64,000 bases of DNA from Cryptomeria japonica (lineage: Eukaryota; Streptophyta; Pinopsida; Cupressales; Cupressaceae). Shown here piece after piece: positions 21,042-33,906 of this stretch (within the stretch, counting starts at the first letter, position 1; each line of letters opens with the position of its first letter). The notes under the pieces were generated by a model. It saw nothing but the letters and a program-made list of their open reading frames with translations. It did not search any database and was not told the DNA's origin. Position numbers and translations under genes: made by a program. The stretch is from NCBI RefSeq assembly GCF_030272615.1, contig NC_081406.1:472120400-472184399 (forward strand), in the 5' to 3' direction.

Positions 21042-21553
21042 TGTATACACTAAAAAATCATGATGATAAACTATTGTAAAACCATAAAAGATCCAACCAC
21101 AACAAACCCTAGTTCTACAGATAAAGAATTCGCCATACACCAATGAAGAAACCTAAGAATATGCAAATAAACAAATAAGATAATAATACCATTCACATGC
21201 CAAGTAGAGTTTGATCTCCATTGTTTCCTATCTCCATTGATCTTGCTTGATATATTTGCTCTCACATTTTGTATGTTCACAAGATCTCAACAAAGAACGA
21301 ATTGTGGTTGTGAATTTTCTTGATCGCTTGAAGGCTAGATCGCATATGTCATTAGAGTTGTGAAAGGATAAGGGAATCTCTTATATAGAGCACACCTTAG
21401 AATATGGATGGATAAAATTAAGAGGTGAAATGATAATTTAAATAAATAAAAATATGTATTTAAATAATGAAAGGTTAGAAGAGGATTAATGAATTAATTA
21501 AATAAATAAATAATATTTATTTAATTCAGACAGGACAATTTTAGGTGTCTACA
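21042..21553 (-). repeat. Element M 5' LTR
   Basis: 512 bp; on the minus strand it starts TGTAGACACCTAAAATTG and ends TAGTGTATACA. An AT-rich block after ~30 bp (AATTAAATAAATATTATTT) parallels the starts of the G and W LTRs. It has a TATA box CTCTATATAAG on the minus strand at about 21380-21390. The matching 3' LTR is not in the window. Confidence 0.75.
21381..21388 (-). promoter_or_regulatory. TATA box in the M LTR
   Basis: CTATATAA on the minus strand, placed as expected for an LTR promoter. Inferred from position and sequence only. Confidence 0.5.
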
Positions 21554-21819
21554 ATAAAAGATGCAACTTAGCAAAGGAAAAGTGAATCCTCAAATAGAAG
21601 AAATGATTGAAAACTATTTTTGCCCCAAAGCATGAAGACAAGAATAAATATGCTATTATATTTCTCACCAAGTATGATTGCACTTGAAATTGTACCACCA
21701 TGAATGATGATGAACCCCCAATAAGTAAGTTAGCAATGTCACATGGTGAGGAGAAACATAATAGGAACTTAGATGTTATTTAGAATGATAATAAAAAAGA
21801 TGACACTCATTGTCACTAT

Positions 21820-23476
21820 TTACTTGAATGATGCTAGAATCAATGAATTATTGAATTTATTATACAAATATTGGCACTGATTAGTGGAATGACCAAGGAG
21901 TTGATGATACACACAAAAAGTAGAATTACGAGGATCTTGTCTACATTTTCTCCTTTGTTTGGGGCAAAGAAGGGTAATCATATTGGCTTGAAGAAGAATA
22001 GACAAAATATTATCTTGTTTTAATAAAACATGAGAAGACATGGATGTAATAGACAATGGGGTAGAGGATTTCGACCAAGGAAGAGGTTGGAAACCTAAAT
22101 CTTCATTGGCAAGGTATGATTTCTTATTATCTTCAAAACTTTGTTGCACATGTCCTAGACTATGTCCATTGTATCCATGTGTAGAATCATTTATAGGTGT
22201 TTAAAATTCTAGAGGATAGGGTTCATTCTTAGTTTCAAAGTCTAAAGAGCCTATATCATTGTTAAGGCATGTGTTGAAAGAATACATTGGAAAGGAAAAA
22301 GCTTAGATGAATGACATATAAGGATCCTTCAAGGTGTCATACTTAGATTGAGGGATCTTATATCCACTAAAGGAAGATGCAAATTATAATTAACCCCAAT
22401 TCCTTTATAAATCATTAGTGATAGGAGACTGTTTTCATAGCATGAATCCATGGTCTACCTAGAAGAAGGTTATAACTGAGATCATGGGGCATGACATGAA
22501 TAAAAGTGGGTAAAGTTACAGGTCCTACTTTGATAGGTAATATGACTATACCAAGTGACTCATTAGGAACCTTATCAAAGCCCCAAACACAAAGAGGATC
22601 AAGTTGAGTAGAAGAATAATCCCAATTAATATTATCCAATAAGTCAACATGACAAATGTTAATTTTTGACCTATTATCAATTAAGGTACCTCTTATTCTT
22701 CTCTCATAAATGCAAGGATTGATCATAATGAGATCATCTCTATTTTTAATCTCTATAGAAGGAAATTCATCTTGTGATAATGTAATATCATTTGGTTTAG
22801 AAATGTGAAAAGTTACCTTTTGTAAGGATTCTTGGATCAACTCATGGTATGAAGGTGAATTTTGAATCAAGTTCCAAAGGGAATTCTTAGCTAAGATATC
22901 ATGGATTTTATCAACAAGATTAGGTTCCTCACCAACATGTTTCTTAGGATGTGAGGGGGGAGGAACAAAAGTGAGAAGAACATTATAATCTTGCTTATTT
23001 ATTCTAGCATTATATGTATGATGAACTTTGAGACCATATTTTTGTGCTAGTTGTCTTTTCATATCACTTGTTTCACATATGAGTTTTGAAACTCTTAATA
23101 AATATCTAGGATGTCTCTTATTAGTCGTAGGTTGGTTTTGAAGTTGATTATCATGTTGAATAAATATAGGCTTCTTATAATTAGAAACATGAATAGTATT
23201 GATGTGTTTAATATCTCTGTTCTCCAAGGATTCATATTTAGAAGGGAGAGCATTAAGGGAAGTGTTCATGATTTCATCCTCTTGATCAAAGGTATCTTTG
23301 GTGGGACAAACTTTGGGAGAATGATTATAAATATCCATCAATAATTCATCTCTATGAGAGGTACCATGTATGGAAGGTAAAGTAACATTAAGAAAGGTCT
23401 TTATGATATCATCCTCTTTCTCTAATATGTTCTCATGGGAGAGAAAATTTTTAGGAGAAAGATCAACATAATTCAT
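21820..23476 (-). pseudogene. Element P: Tat-like gypsy protease region and zinc knuckle
   Basis: A 353-codon open stretch (23476-22415, minus) ends in a gypsy aspartic-protease-like region: GTLIDNRSKINICHVDLLD (family LIDxGSSxNI) and SYNLLLGRPWIHAMKTVSYH (family YNxLLGRPWIHxxxAVPSTxHQ). The glycine-serine of the active site reads N-R-S. After stops, 22149-21820 gives a knuckle-like CVYHQLLGHSTNQCQYLYNK, C-x2-H-x4-H-x4-C, as in Tat-type nucleocapsids. This puts the knuckle downstream of the protease, the reverse of elements G and M. Either rearrangement or a different domain plan. The RT, RNase H and integrase are absent. Confidence 0.75.
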
Positions 23477-23570
23477 AAAAACTTCATCCTTAGAAGGGAG
23501 AGTTTTAAAAAAGAGTTAATAGTCTCTTGTTGCACCAAATTATCCTCAAGGGTAGGAGGATCCTTAGGAG

Positions 23571-24118
23571 AGGAATAGAGTGACATGAGGGAGGCTAGGC
23601 CACTATCACATATATGAAATGTATGCATCATGAAATTAAATAAATGAACACACAATGAAAATAATTTTCTTTTAAAAATGAAAGCATATGGAAAATTCAA
23701 GATAAAGGAGATAACAATATGCAGTTTTTCTATTTTTTTTACTAACACAAGTACTTAAACCATGAATGAATGCATCTAAATATGATAATTACAAGCAAAA
23801 ATCATATCTAAAACTAAAAGTCAGAAATATACAAGTGTAAGAAGAGGAATAGAGTAACACGAGGGAGGCTAGGCCACTATCACATATATGAAATGTATGC
23901 ATCATGAAATTAAATAAATGAACACACAATGAAAACATTTTTCTTTTAAAAATGAAAGCATATGGAAAATTCATGATAAAGGAGATAACAATATGCAGTT
24001 TTTCTATTTTTTTTACTAACACAAGTACTTAAACCATGAATGAATGCATCTAAATATGATAATTACAAGCAAAAATCATATCTAAAACTAAAAGTCAGAA
24101 ATATACAAGTGTAAGAAG
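23571..24118. repeat. 274-bp tandem duplication
   Basis: Two head-to-tail copies (23571-23844 and 23845-24118) differing at only a few bases (for example GTGACATGAGG against GTAACACGAGG). Each contains the same minus-strand frame starting MLVKKIEKLHIVIS. The first copy merges into the end of element P. The near identity points to a recent duplication. Confidence 0.88.
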
Positions 24119-24472
24119 AGATGGTTCACAAAATGTAATGTATGAAATAAGAGTTCACAAGTTTAGCTACGTAAACTGGGAATTAGAGCTATTTCCCACA
24201 CATTACATTAAAAGGAGAATTAACCCAATAGATTCAACCTAAATTCTATTAGGAAAAGGTTTGAAAGTAGATTGAGTTCTTTTCCCTTTTGATTGAGTTG
24301 AAAATATAATTGAAAGGATGTAATTTAGATGCTAGGGCTAGATGACAGTAATAAGCACATACAAGAAATCTCAGATCAGGTATGAAGCCACAAGTGTGCA
24401 CAAACAACTAGGGTCTAGAGAGGAACCTATAATTGAATCCAAGATGGGAAAGTATATGATGAGGATGCATAT

Positions 24473-25656
24473 TGTTGGAATACTCCTGATCAATGAGAGG
24501 GGTGGGGGAGTGAATCATTAGTCTGTTAATCTACCCAAATAATTTTATCCAAATAACAAATTGGTACTCATGAAGATAACAAATCATTAATCTTAGAACA
24601 AAAATAATTAAGAAGGTCATCAATAAAAATCATAGGAAATACAAGTACACGATATGTGAGGCAAGGTTTTGAGAGGAAAACCCTTAAATGGTGAAAAACC
24701 ACTGTGAATATCTTTATTTATTATGCCTCACATAGCAATTAATGCCTCACACAACAAATCATGCCTCACATAGTTTAGAATAATCTATAGGAGAACCCAC
24801 ACCCTGTATACCATACAAAGAAAATAATGAAAAAAAATACAAAGAGTTACTCTATCTTAATGCAATCCATAGAAATTCCACCCCTTCTGCACATATAGAT
24901 AAAAACCTTGTTACTCAAACTCTCATGTTCTTCCAAAACATAATTTATACAATCATGTAATAAACCAAAGAAATTTTCATTAGCAAATCATAATCATGTG
25001 AATTGTTATATATTCTTGTCTTTATTAACATTTGCCAACTTTGTTTACAAAACCTTTTCTTCTTTAAGAATCATTGTCTTCTTATTGATAGAAGAATAGA
25101 ACATTCTTACAAATCATAACAACCACCTTATCTTACATCTTTATCCATCATTTGATCCCAATAACCATTGAGCAACTAAAGAAATCTGCCACACACAAAC
25201 CTGAACGTGTAACCACCAATCAAGTTTTTATTACTAAAACTAGCCGTTGAGATTTTGAAATGACTTTCATACCTCAACAATATAAATATTAGAAATCAAC
25301 CTTTAATCATAGCCTTTGAGAGCATTTTGATAACCAACATTAATGCAAATCTATTAATATATTAATTAGACTATTCCTTGAACTTTTTTCGTTGTTCTAT
25401 AAAGTTCTTGTCACTCCTTACTCTATTGCTCTTGTCACTATAATGATAGGAACTAAAACCTTTGGTCCAAACTTTCAAGAAAAACAAACCTAAACTCTCT
25501 AGCTTGTAATATAATTACAAGAGAGCTCATTTCATACTTTATGTCTGTGACCTTATGCTTCTTATCATACTCCAAGTCAAGTTTGAACTTGATGACCCAT
25601 TCTTAATGTATAACTGATAACAAATGTTGTTTTATCTTATATTGTCAAGAAAAACA
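24473..25656 (-). repeat. Y 3' LTR, major part
   Basis: Begins TGTTGGAATACTCCTG on the plus strand and aligns with 56975-58105. It is cut by element X after GTCAAGAAAAACA; the final 150 bp are at 30860-31011. Confidence 0.9.
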
Positions 25657-26822
25657 TGTTGAACTGCAGGCAGGACTGAGAGGAGGGGGGATGAATCAGT
25701 CCAAAACATAAATTAAATGCAACACATATACTATTAAACTTCAACACACATCCAACACATGAACACCAAGATTTATTCATGGAAAACCCAAACAAGGAAA
25801 AACACATTGAGCACCTGCCCACAAAGTATATCCACTATGTATATGAGATTACAAAGAAAAGAGATAACTGTTCCAAACTTGCAAACCAAGGCTAACTTCT
25901 CATGGGGAAAGATACAAAGAGGACTTTCAAAACCTGAAGCTAACTACACTCTGGGAAAGATACAAAAAGTCCTAATCACGAAGTTGTCCTTGAACTCTGC
26001 AACAATCGACCAACATCACCACACACAACTTTGATCTCAACTACCAACACTTTGTCTCAAATATCTATGACAATCTTAGCACAACTTGCATATCATTTGA
26101 AAACAAATTTTCTTTTTCTCTTTACAAAACCTCACTGATTATCCTCGCCTCTACACACTTCCCTTTCTTGCCTCTTTTTTACACAACTCAATCATACACA
26201 CTCTTATATACAAGATAGATCATCAACACTTAAACCAAGTCGGCCTGAATCAAAATACACTTTCTGAACCAAAAATAGACACATTGATTCACTCTAGGAG
26301 AAAGAGGGGACCAAAACACAACTTCCAAAGATCAATTCATTAATCCACAATCACCAAAACATAATAAAAAACATATCCACATACTATGTATCTATATAAG
26401 CAATTAACAGTCAACAACATACTCTCTAATGTAAATAAATCAAATTCAGATCTCCACATGCTACAGTGAGACCCATAACATATCAAACACGCTTCCACAA
26501 ATCATATCCAAACCTAAGGATAGGTCAAACATAAAATCTCACAATCAACAACAATCAATGTCATAACACCTAGAGAACACAAAGATGTTTCGGGACCACA
26601 AAACCATCATATCCATAATACCATAACTATATCCAATTTAGAAAACAATAACACTCAACACTAGCAATATATTCTAGACCCAATCACTTCAACAACAACC
26701 AATAGAATAACTACAACATCAGCAATAAAGCAAGATAACTCTACACCACAAACATTTCGGACCAATCTAGAAGAAGTTTGGCATCAATGACAACCACAAC
26801 GAAACATCGAAACATACTTCCA
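25657..26822 (-). repeat. X 3' LTR
   Basis: About 1166 bp; aligns with 29695-30859 along its length (for example CTTCAACACACATCCAA and GAACACCAAGATTTAT in both). Open frames inside it are not genes. Confidence 0.88.
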
Positions 26823-26838
26823 ATGATCTCCCCCCTTT
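26823..26838 (-). other. X polypurine tract
   Basis: Minus strand AAAAAGGGGGGAGA immediately before the 3' LTR. Confidence 0.8.
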
Positions 26839-27304
26839 TTCATTCATAGAAACACTTGATGATACCTACACCTCAAAGAAGAATAATACTACTCAATATC
26901 TCTCCAAATATATACATCACATTTATGTACTCTCTCTCTCCCAATCTCAATCTTCAAACTGCTAACTTAATCTCTTCTCCAATTATCAAACTCACTCAAT
27001 CTCTCCCCGATTTTCATCAAGGACAAAGGTCACAATAACACTGCACATATGAATGATCCCCCCAAGAGTAGCCACAACATCAATCCAGGAAAAAGAAATA
27101 GGCATAAATTCTCCCCCTAGAAAGATGCATCCCCATAATGCACCCAACTAGAAGGAGGGGCAATGACCCCAAGCTTCTCTTGAAGAAACTCAAATGTATC
27201 CTTCACCAATGTCCTATTGACAATATATACAACCCGCTCCATAGAAATGTATTCCAATCAAACTTCCTTCTCAACAAATTTCTCCCTTAAATAATGATAT
27301 TTGA

Positions 27305-28230
27305 TTAAAATATGCTTAGATTTTTTGAAATGTTTATCTCACTTGTATTGTTACACATAATAGGAATGGCTTCATCATATGTCACCTTGATATCCTTAAG
27401 AGTTTGTCTCATCCAAATTACTTGAGTACAACAAGATGTCATTGCAATATAGTATGATTCATCAGTAGATATGTAAATTAAATCTTGTTTCTTACTGAAC
27501 CTGTAGGAGACCAAGATATCCACTAAAAAAAATGCACCACCACTAGTACTCTTTTCAGTCATCAACACTTCTAGTCCAATTTGTATTAGTGTATGATTTA
27601 ACATTAAATATCCACCCTTTTTGTACCAAATTTCATAACCCATAATACCTTTCAAGTATCTAAAATTTCTCTTTATAACTTGCTCATATGCCACCTTCAT
27701 TTTTGTCTAAAATCTAGCTACCAAACAAATGACCTACATGATATCTAGTTTGGATGGAGTCAAATACAACAATCCACTAATCATCGATCTGTACTTGTTT
27801 CGTTCAACTTCCAGAGACTCGTCATCTTTTCTCAACTTGCATCCAATGGTTAAAGGAGTTGTAATCTATTTGCAATCATCAAAGCAAAAATTCAACATTT
27901 TTTCCACATTTTTGCTTTCAGAAAAAAATTTCTTTCTAATTGAATAACTTGCAACCCAAGAAAGAAAGACAACTCACCAATCATTGACATCTCAAATTTA
28001 TTTTGAATCTCCTTAGAATTTTTTTTACATAGATAATCATCTCCTCCTAATATAATGTCATCAACATAAAGTATAACAATTAACAACTTATCTCCATCAA
28101 TATTAAAGTAAATATTACTGTCTGTTGTACCTTTCTTGAAATTCTGTTGAAGAAAATACCTGTCCAATCTTGCATACCAGGCTCTAGGTGTTTGTTTAAG
28201 TCCATACAATGCCTTCTTCAGTCATCACAC
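27305..28230 (-). pseudogene. X reverse transcriptase end and RNase H
   Basis: Minus-strand 28209-27892 gives MYGLKQTPRAWYARLDRYF, the YVDDIILGG active-site block and SMIGELSFFLGLQV, the second half of a copia RT. After a gap with stops, 27700-27305 gives NFRYLKGIMGYEIWYKKGG, STSGGAFFL and NISKN, the copia RNase H. In the latter the catalytic TDSDWAG aspartate region reads TLIQIGLEV, and STEAEY reads STDESYY. Upstream RT sequence (FNGDIVEVYIEKP near 28290-28250) is recognisable but frameshifted. Confidence 0.88.
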
Positions 28231-28898
28231 CATATCTGAATCTTCTATCAATTTGAATCCATCTGGTTTCTCAATGTAAACTTCTACGATATCTCCATTA
28301 AAAAATGTTGATTTGACATCCATATGATAAACTTTTAAGTTATTGTAAGAAAAAATTGAAAGAAACATACGAATAGATTTCATCCTTGCTACCAGATCAA
28401 ATTTTTCTTCAAATTATGTACCTTCCACTTGAGAATATCCTTTACATACTAGCCTTACTTTATTCCTTGTCACCTATCCTTGCTTATTTAACTAATTCCT
28501 GAATACCCACTTAGTTCTTATTACATTCTTGTCCAATGGTCTAGGTACCAACTCCCAAGTCTTGTTATTCTGAATATAATTTAGTTCTTCTTCCATCGCT
28601 TTTACCCAACTCTCATCTTTTCTTGCTTCCTCATAAGTCTTCAGCTCTATCATAGATAGAAAATAGTAAGTAGCTTGGTCTTGAGCTTCTATAATCTTCC
28701 TTCTTGTCTAAACACCTTTTGTATTATCTCTAATTATCTAATTCTTTGAGTGATACTTTTGAGCATACTTAGCAAGAGCTTTCTCTGAATTCTCCTCTTC
28801 CTCCTCTTCTTCTTCTTCATCATCATAATTTTTTTCCTTCTCTTTTTTTCTTTAGGATCACTTGTCTTCTCTCGAATAACTAGAACAATCTAAACCTT

Positions 28899-29330
28899 CT
28901 ACACTAGCAAGAACTTATTCTCCTTTCTATCCTTGATATAATATACATTTTCATCTATTCTAATTCCTTCTGCAACTCTTTTACCACTCTTCTCCTTTCT
29001 TATCACACATTCGGTACTACTATACAATACTTCATATCCTTTTCTACATATTTGACTATCAATTAACAAACTATGTCTTAATCCTTCAACATAATAAACA
29101 TCATCAATCTTATGCTTACCATCAATAGAAACACTTCCAATACCTTTAATAGTCGCACCATCTTCTCCAACAAACCTCATTGATCCTCCATCATACTTCT
29201 TAAGATTAATAAACCTATCTTTATCATCAGTCATATGATTTGAACATCTAGAGGCTATAATCCATGTACTCAGTTCTATCTTAGCATGCAATGCAGTCTT
29301 AACTATTTTATCTTCTTTCGATTTCTCCAA
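28899..29330 (-). pseudogene. X protease and GAG-pre-integrase region
   Basis: Minus-strand 144 codons: WIIASRCSNHMTDD is the copia protease active site WIIDSGCSNHMT with the catalytic D changed to A and G to R. It is followed by YDGGSMRFVGEDGATIKGIG and VYYVEGLRHSLLIDSQIC (family VLYVPGLKHNLLSVSQL). Ends in a pre-integrase remnant. Next downstream recognisable sequence is the pre-RT linker, so integrase has been lost. Confidence 0.87.
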
Positions 29331-29694
29331 ACATTCACCTTATAATTAGTCTCCAAATGCAACTCCATTCTCTCCTCCCAATCATTTCACTCTTCCAAAC
29401 ATTGATAAATCATTCACCTTATGCATTAAAAATTATAGCTCTAGCCTTTACATTAGTCTCATTCAACTTTATCTCATCAACAATCTAAGCACCACCCTAT
29501 TGAGGTGTATATGCAATCTCACTGATCTCCCAAATTCTATTTAGAAATGTCTCCAAATGCAACTCCATTCTCTCCTCCCAGTATAAGAAATTGTACCATC
29601 AAAGATAGGAACTTTGTAATGCATGTTCTATGCTATACCAAATCTACCTCAAGCGGTTAAACTTACTCAAGAGGAACCTTTCTCTGATATTAAT

Positions 29695-30859
29695 TGTTGA
29701 GCCCATGGTAGGATTGAGAGGGGGGTGAATTAGTCCAAAATAATAATTAAATGCAACACATAAATAATTAAACTTCAACACACATCCAATAGATGAACAC
29801 CAAGATTTATACATGGAAAATCAAAATAGGGAAAAACCACGGTGATCACTTGCCCACAAAGTATATCCACTATATATATTAGATTACAAAGAAAAGAGAT
29901 AAATGCTCTAGACTTTAACACCAAGGCTAACTGCTCATGGGGAAAGATACAAAGAGGACTTGCAAAACCTGAAGCTAACTGCACTCAGGGAAAGATACAA
30001 ACAATGATATGAAAAGAAGGATCTCCTAATCATGAAATTATCCTTGAACTCTGCATCAAGAGACCAACATCAACACACACATATCTAATCTCAACTGCCA
30101 ACACTCTATCTCAAATCTCTTTCATAATCTTAGGATAGCTTGCATATCATTCAAACACAACTCTTCTTTTTCTCTTTACCAAACCTCACTAATTATCCTC
30201 ACATCTACACACTTCCCTTGCCTCTCTCTTACACAACTCAATCATACACACCCTTATATACAAGATAGATCATCAATGCTTAAACCAAGTCAACTTGAAT
30301 AAAAATACACACATTGATCCACTCCAAAAAAAAAAGGGGACCAAAACACAACTTCCAAAGATCAATTCACTGATTTTCAATCATCGGAACACAATTAACA
30401 ACATATCCACATGCTATGCATCCGTATAAGAAATTAACGGTCAACAACATACTATCCCATGAAAATAACTTAAATTTAGATCTCCACACACTATGGTGAG
30501 ACCCATAACATATCAAATATGCCTCCATAAATCATATCCAAACTTAAGAATAGGTCAAACATAGAATCTCACAACCAACAATGATCAATGCTACAACACC
30601 CAAATAACACAAAGATGTTTTTGGACCACAAAACTATCATATCCATTATACCGAAACTATATCCAATGAAGGAAATAACAACACTCAACACCAACAATAG
30701 ATTTTGGACCCAAGCACTTTTGGAATAACCAATAGAACAATTGTAAAATCAGCAACACAACACTAATAATTATGCACCACAAACATTTTGGACCAATTCA
30801 GAACAACAAGTTTGGCATCAATGACAACCACAACAACAAATCAAAGCATACTTCCAACA
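29695..30859 (-). repeat. X 5' LTR
   Basis: 1165 bp, TGTTGAGCCC to CTTCCAACA on the plus strand, followed by the target duplication AAACA. Confidence 0.88.
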
Positions 30860-31011
30860 AAACAACCTTTTCATTAATAATTCATTCGGCTATCCTAGAA
30901 GACATGATTCACATGATACAAAACTTGTGCACAGTCTATCTAAACAACATTTCTTTGATCTACATCATTTCTAAATCTCTATTGACATCAATGACAATAT
31001 TGATGCCAACA
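30860..31011 (-). repeat. Y 3' LTR, remaining end
   Basis: Matches 58108-58262 (for example GATACAAAACTTGTGCACA and CTCTATTGACATCAATG). Together with 24473-25656 it restores one complete LTR after removal of X and one AAACA. Confidence 0.9.
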
Positions 31012-31026
31012 AACTCCCCCTTTGGT
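31012..31026 (-). other. Y polypurine tract
   Basis: Minus strand ACCAAAGGGGGAGTT, directly before TGTTGGCATC of the 3' LTR. Confidence 0.9.
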
Positions 31027-31400
31027 ATTGATGTCAACATCCACAATAATAATGTCATGTTCTCCCCCTATCTAAATGCACAATGTCTGCAACTTCAACA
31101 TCTTGTTACACAATAGGAACAACAACATAGTAACATACATTCAGCAATCATGGTCTCAAACAATAGTTTATGGTCTTGTTCAATAGTTCATGGTCTCGTT
31201 CATGGTCTCAACATATGCTCAACACATTAGAAACAATACCACAACACTTTAATTACCAAGCTTATCTCCCCCTTTGACATCAATGATAATGAGGGAAAGA
31301 AGAAGCTTTCGGGAGAAGAAAGAAAATGAAACAGAAAAGAACCCCTAAAATCAACCTATTCTTCTGATGAACTAGTTAATAGAGGATAAGGGAAATACCC

Positions 31401-32922
31401 CTAATCTCTTCTTAACTTCTTAAACATATCCTTGGGTAAAGGTTTAGTAAAAATATATACTAATTGATCAGAAGTAGCAACATAATGCAAAGAAACGGTA
31501 TTGCCTAACCCATGTTCTCTTAAAAAATGATATCTAATATCTATATATTTGGTTCTTGAGTGCTGATTAGGATTTTTAGAAATATTGACTGCACCCGTGT
31601 TATCACACAAGATGGAAACCGGTCTTGGAACTTGAACCTTCATATCTAATAGAGTTTGCATCATCCAAACAACCTATGTACAACATGAGGAAGCAACAAT
31701 ATACTCTGCCTCTACTATTGATAAAGAGACTAATTCTTCTTTTTACAATGCCATGCCACAAGTCTATTACCCAAGAGAAATGATGCACCTGTTGTACTCT
31801 TCTTTTCATCAATACAAACTACCTAATTAGTATCAGTATAAGCAGTAAAAGTAAAATCATTATGTCCAGGACAAAAAATTCCATAGTCCAATGTTCCTTG
31901 GATGTATCAAATGATTCTCTTAACAATATTGAATGAGACATTTTGGGAAAGGATTGATATCTAGTAGCTAAACACATAGCCTAGATAATGTCAAGCCTAG
32001 ATGCTATGAGATAAAGTAAACTTCCTATCATTGAGCTATATTCAATTTGATCAACATGTAGTGAATCATCCAACTTACTTAACTTGTAACTTGATACCAT
32101 TGGTGTGATCACTAGTTTACATCCTCTCATGTGAAACTTGTTGAGCATTTCCCTTGCATACTTGGTTTGAGATAGAAAGGCACCTTTTTCTAGTTGTGAA
32201 ATCTACAATCCAAGAAAATATGACAACTCCCCTAGCATAGACATTTCAAATTTAGATTGCATGAGAGTAGAAAATATTTTGCTCATGTCATCATTATTGC
32301 AACCAAACACAATGTCATCTACATAAACTACTACTAAAAGCACATAATCACCTTCTACTTTGACATAAATATTATTGTGCACACCTCCTCTAGTAAATCA
32401 ATTTGCAATAAGATGCTTATCCAATATGGAGTACCAAGCTCTAGGAGCTTGTTTCAAGCCATACAAAGCCTTTTTTAGGCTATAAACATAATCATGATTT
32501 TATTTACATGTGAAACCTTCAGGCTGCTCCATGTGAACCTCTTCATAAAGATAACCATTATGAAAGGTTGTCTTAACATCCATTTGATAGATCATGAAGT
32601 TCTTATAAACTGAAAAAGTAAAAAATGTTCTAATTGTTTCAAGCCTAGCCACAAGAGAAAATATTTCACCAAAGTCAATGCCTTCAATTTGAGAGTACCC
32701 TTTACAGACAAGCCTATCTTTATTTCTCACAAATTTACCATTTTTATCCATCTTGTTTCTAAAGACCCATTTTGCCCCTATTACATTCTTATTTTCAGGC
32801 CTAGGGACTAGTTCCCAAGTTTTATTCTTTTCAATCTTCCCTAGCTCTTCTTCCACGGCCTCAACCCAATATTCATCTTTACCATCTTCATTATAATTCT
32901 TGGGTTCAAATGTTGATAACAA
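31401..32922 (-). pseudogene. Y reverse transcriptase and RNase H
   Basis: Minus strand: [35 protein letters not shown] and [20 protein letters not shown] (32922-32500), then [15 protein letters not shown], the YVDD block near 32320 and MSMLGELSYFLGL. RNase H follows in pieces, ending with ILCDNTGAVNISKNPNQHSR and FTKPLPKD (31664-31401). Stops and frame changes interrupt it in several places (for example a stop after FTCK at 32500). Domain order and motifs are those of SIRE-type or related copia. Confidence 0.92.
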
Positions 32923-33550
32923 AAATAATTTTTCTTGGTCACCTAATTTTGCAGCTCTTCTTCTTGTGAGAATTTATGCCTCTTTGTCTCCAATTATTTA
33001 CTCTTGAGGATGATCTTTTCAAAGATTCTTAAAAGGGGTTTTCGATCATGTCATTTCTATAATAGTAACTGTTTCTTTTACCTCAGTATCCACTGGACTA
33101 TTTGTTGTTTCTGCTTCCTTTTTAAAAGTTTCTTCTTCAACTTTATATTTTGATTCAAAATTTTCTTCTACAACTTTTATGTTGTTTTTGTACTCTTGCA
33201 ACTTCTCATCAACCTTTACTTGATTACTTTCAGTTATTTGTTTTATCCTTTTGTTAAAAACTTTATATGCTTTACTGTGTGTGGAATAACTAAGAAAAAT
33301 GCCTTCATCACATCTAGACTCAAAACTACTCTAACTTTCATCATTTCTCTTACTGCAACATGTACTACCAAAAATTCTAAATTTTTTGATAGAAGCTAAC
33401 TTACCATGCCACAATTCATAAGTTTTGTATTTGGTTTTGACCCTCAACTAATCTCTATTCAATGTATACTATTGTATGAACAACTTCCTTCCAATACATT
33501 TTAGGTAATTTGGCCTCATCAAGCATTGTTCTAGCCATTTATTTTACTAT

Positions 33551-33906
33551 CCTATTCTTCCTTTCTACCACCCCATTTTGTTGAGGTGTTCGTACAAAAA
33601 CGTATTGTCACTTGACTCCATGTTGTTCATAATAATCTTCAAATTCTTTTGACGTGTATTCTCTACCCTTTTCCGATCTCAAACACTTGATCTTCAAATT
33701 TGATTCCTTTTCCACCATCTTTCTAATCACTTTGAACCTAACAAAGGCTTCTGACTTGTGCCTCAGAAATGTTACCCCAAGTCATCATTATATAGTCATC
33801 TAAAAAGAGCATAAAATATCTTTCACCACCAATAGCCCTTGTCCTAGTTGGATCACATAAATCTGTACGAACAAGTTGGTCTAGTTGATGCATAAACTTT
33901 TAATGC
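33551..33906 (-). pseudogene. Y integrase core, decayed
   Basis: Minus-strand pieces in shifting frames: LVRTDLCDP, FMLFLDDY, RSEKGREYTSKEFEDYYEQH, then RTPQQNGVVERKNR. The second catalytic aspartate lies in RSDxGGE in active copia integrases and reads RSEKGRE here. Nothing suggests activity. Confidence 0.85.

Larger units (their letters stand above)
25657..30859 (-). mobile_element. Copia element X nested in the Y 3' LTR
   Basis: 5203 bp bounded by LTRs 25657-26822 and 29695-30859 and flanked by the duplication AAACA (25652-25656 and 30860-30864). On the minus strand the internal part starts after the 5' LTR with ATATCAGAGAAAGGTTCC, a priming site for initiator tRNA-Met. It ends with AAAAAGGGGGGAGA before the 3' LTR. 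Protease, RT and RNase H relics are present but no integrase, so the element is internally deleted. The start of the 3' LTR is mutated (TCATTGG for TGTTGG). Confidence 0.92.
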
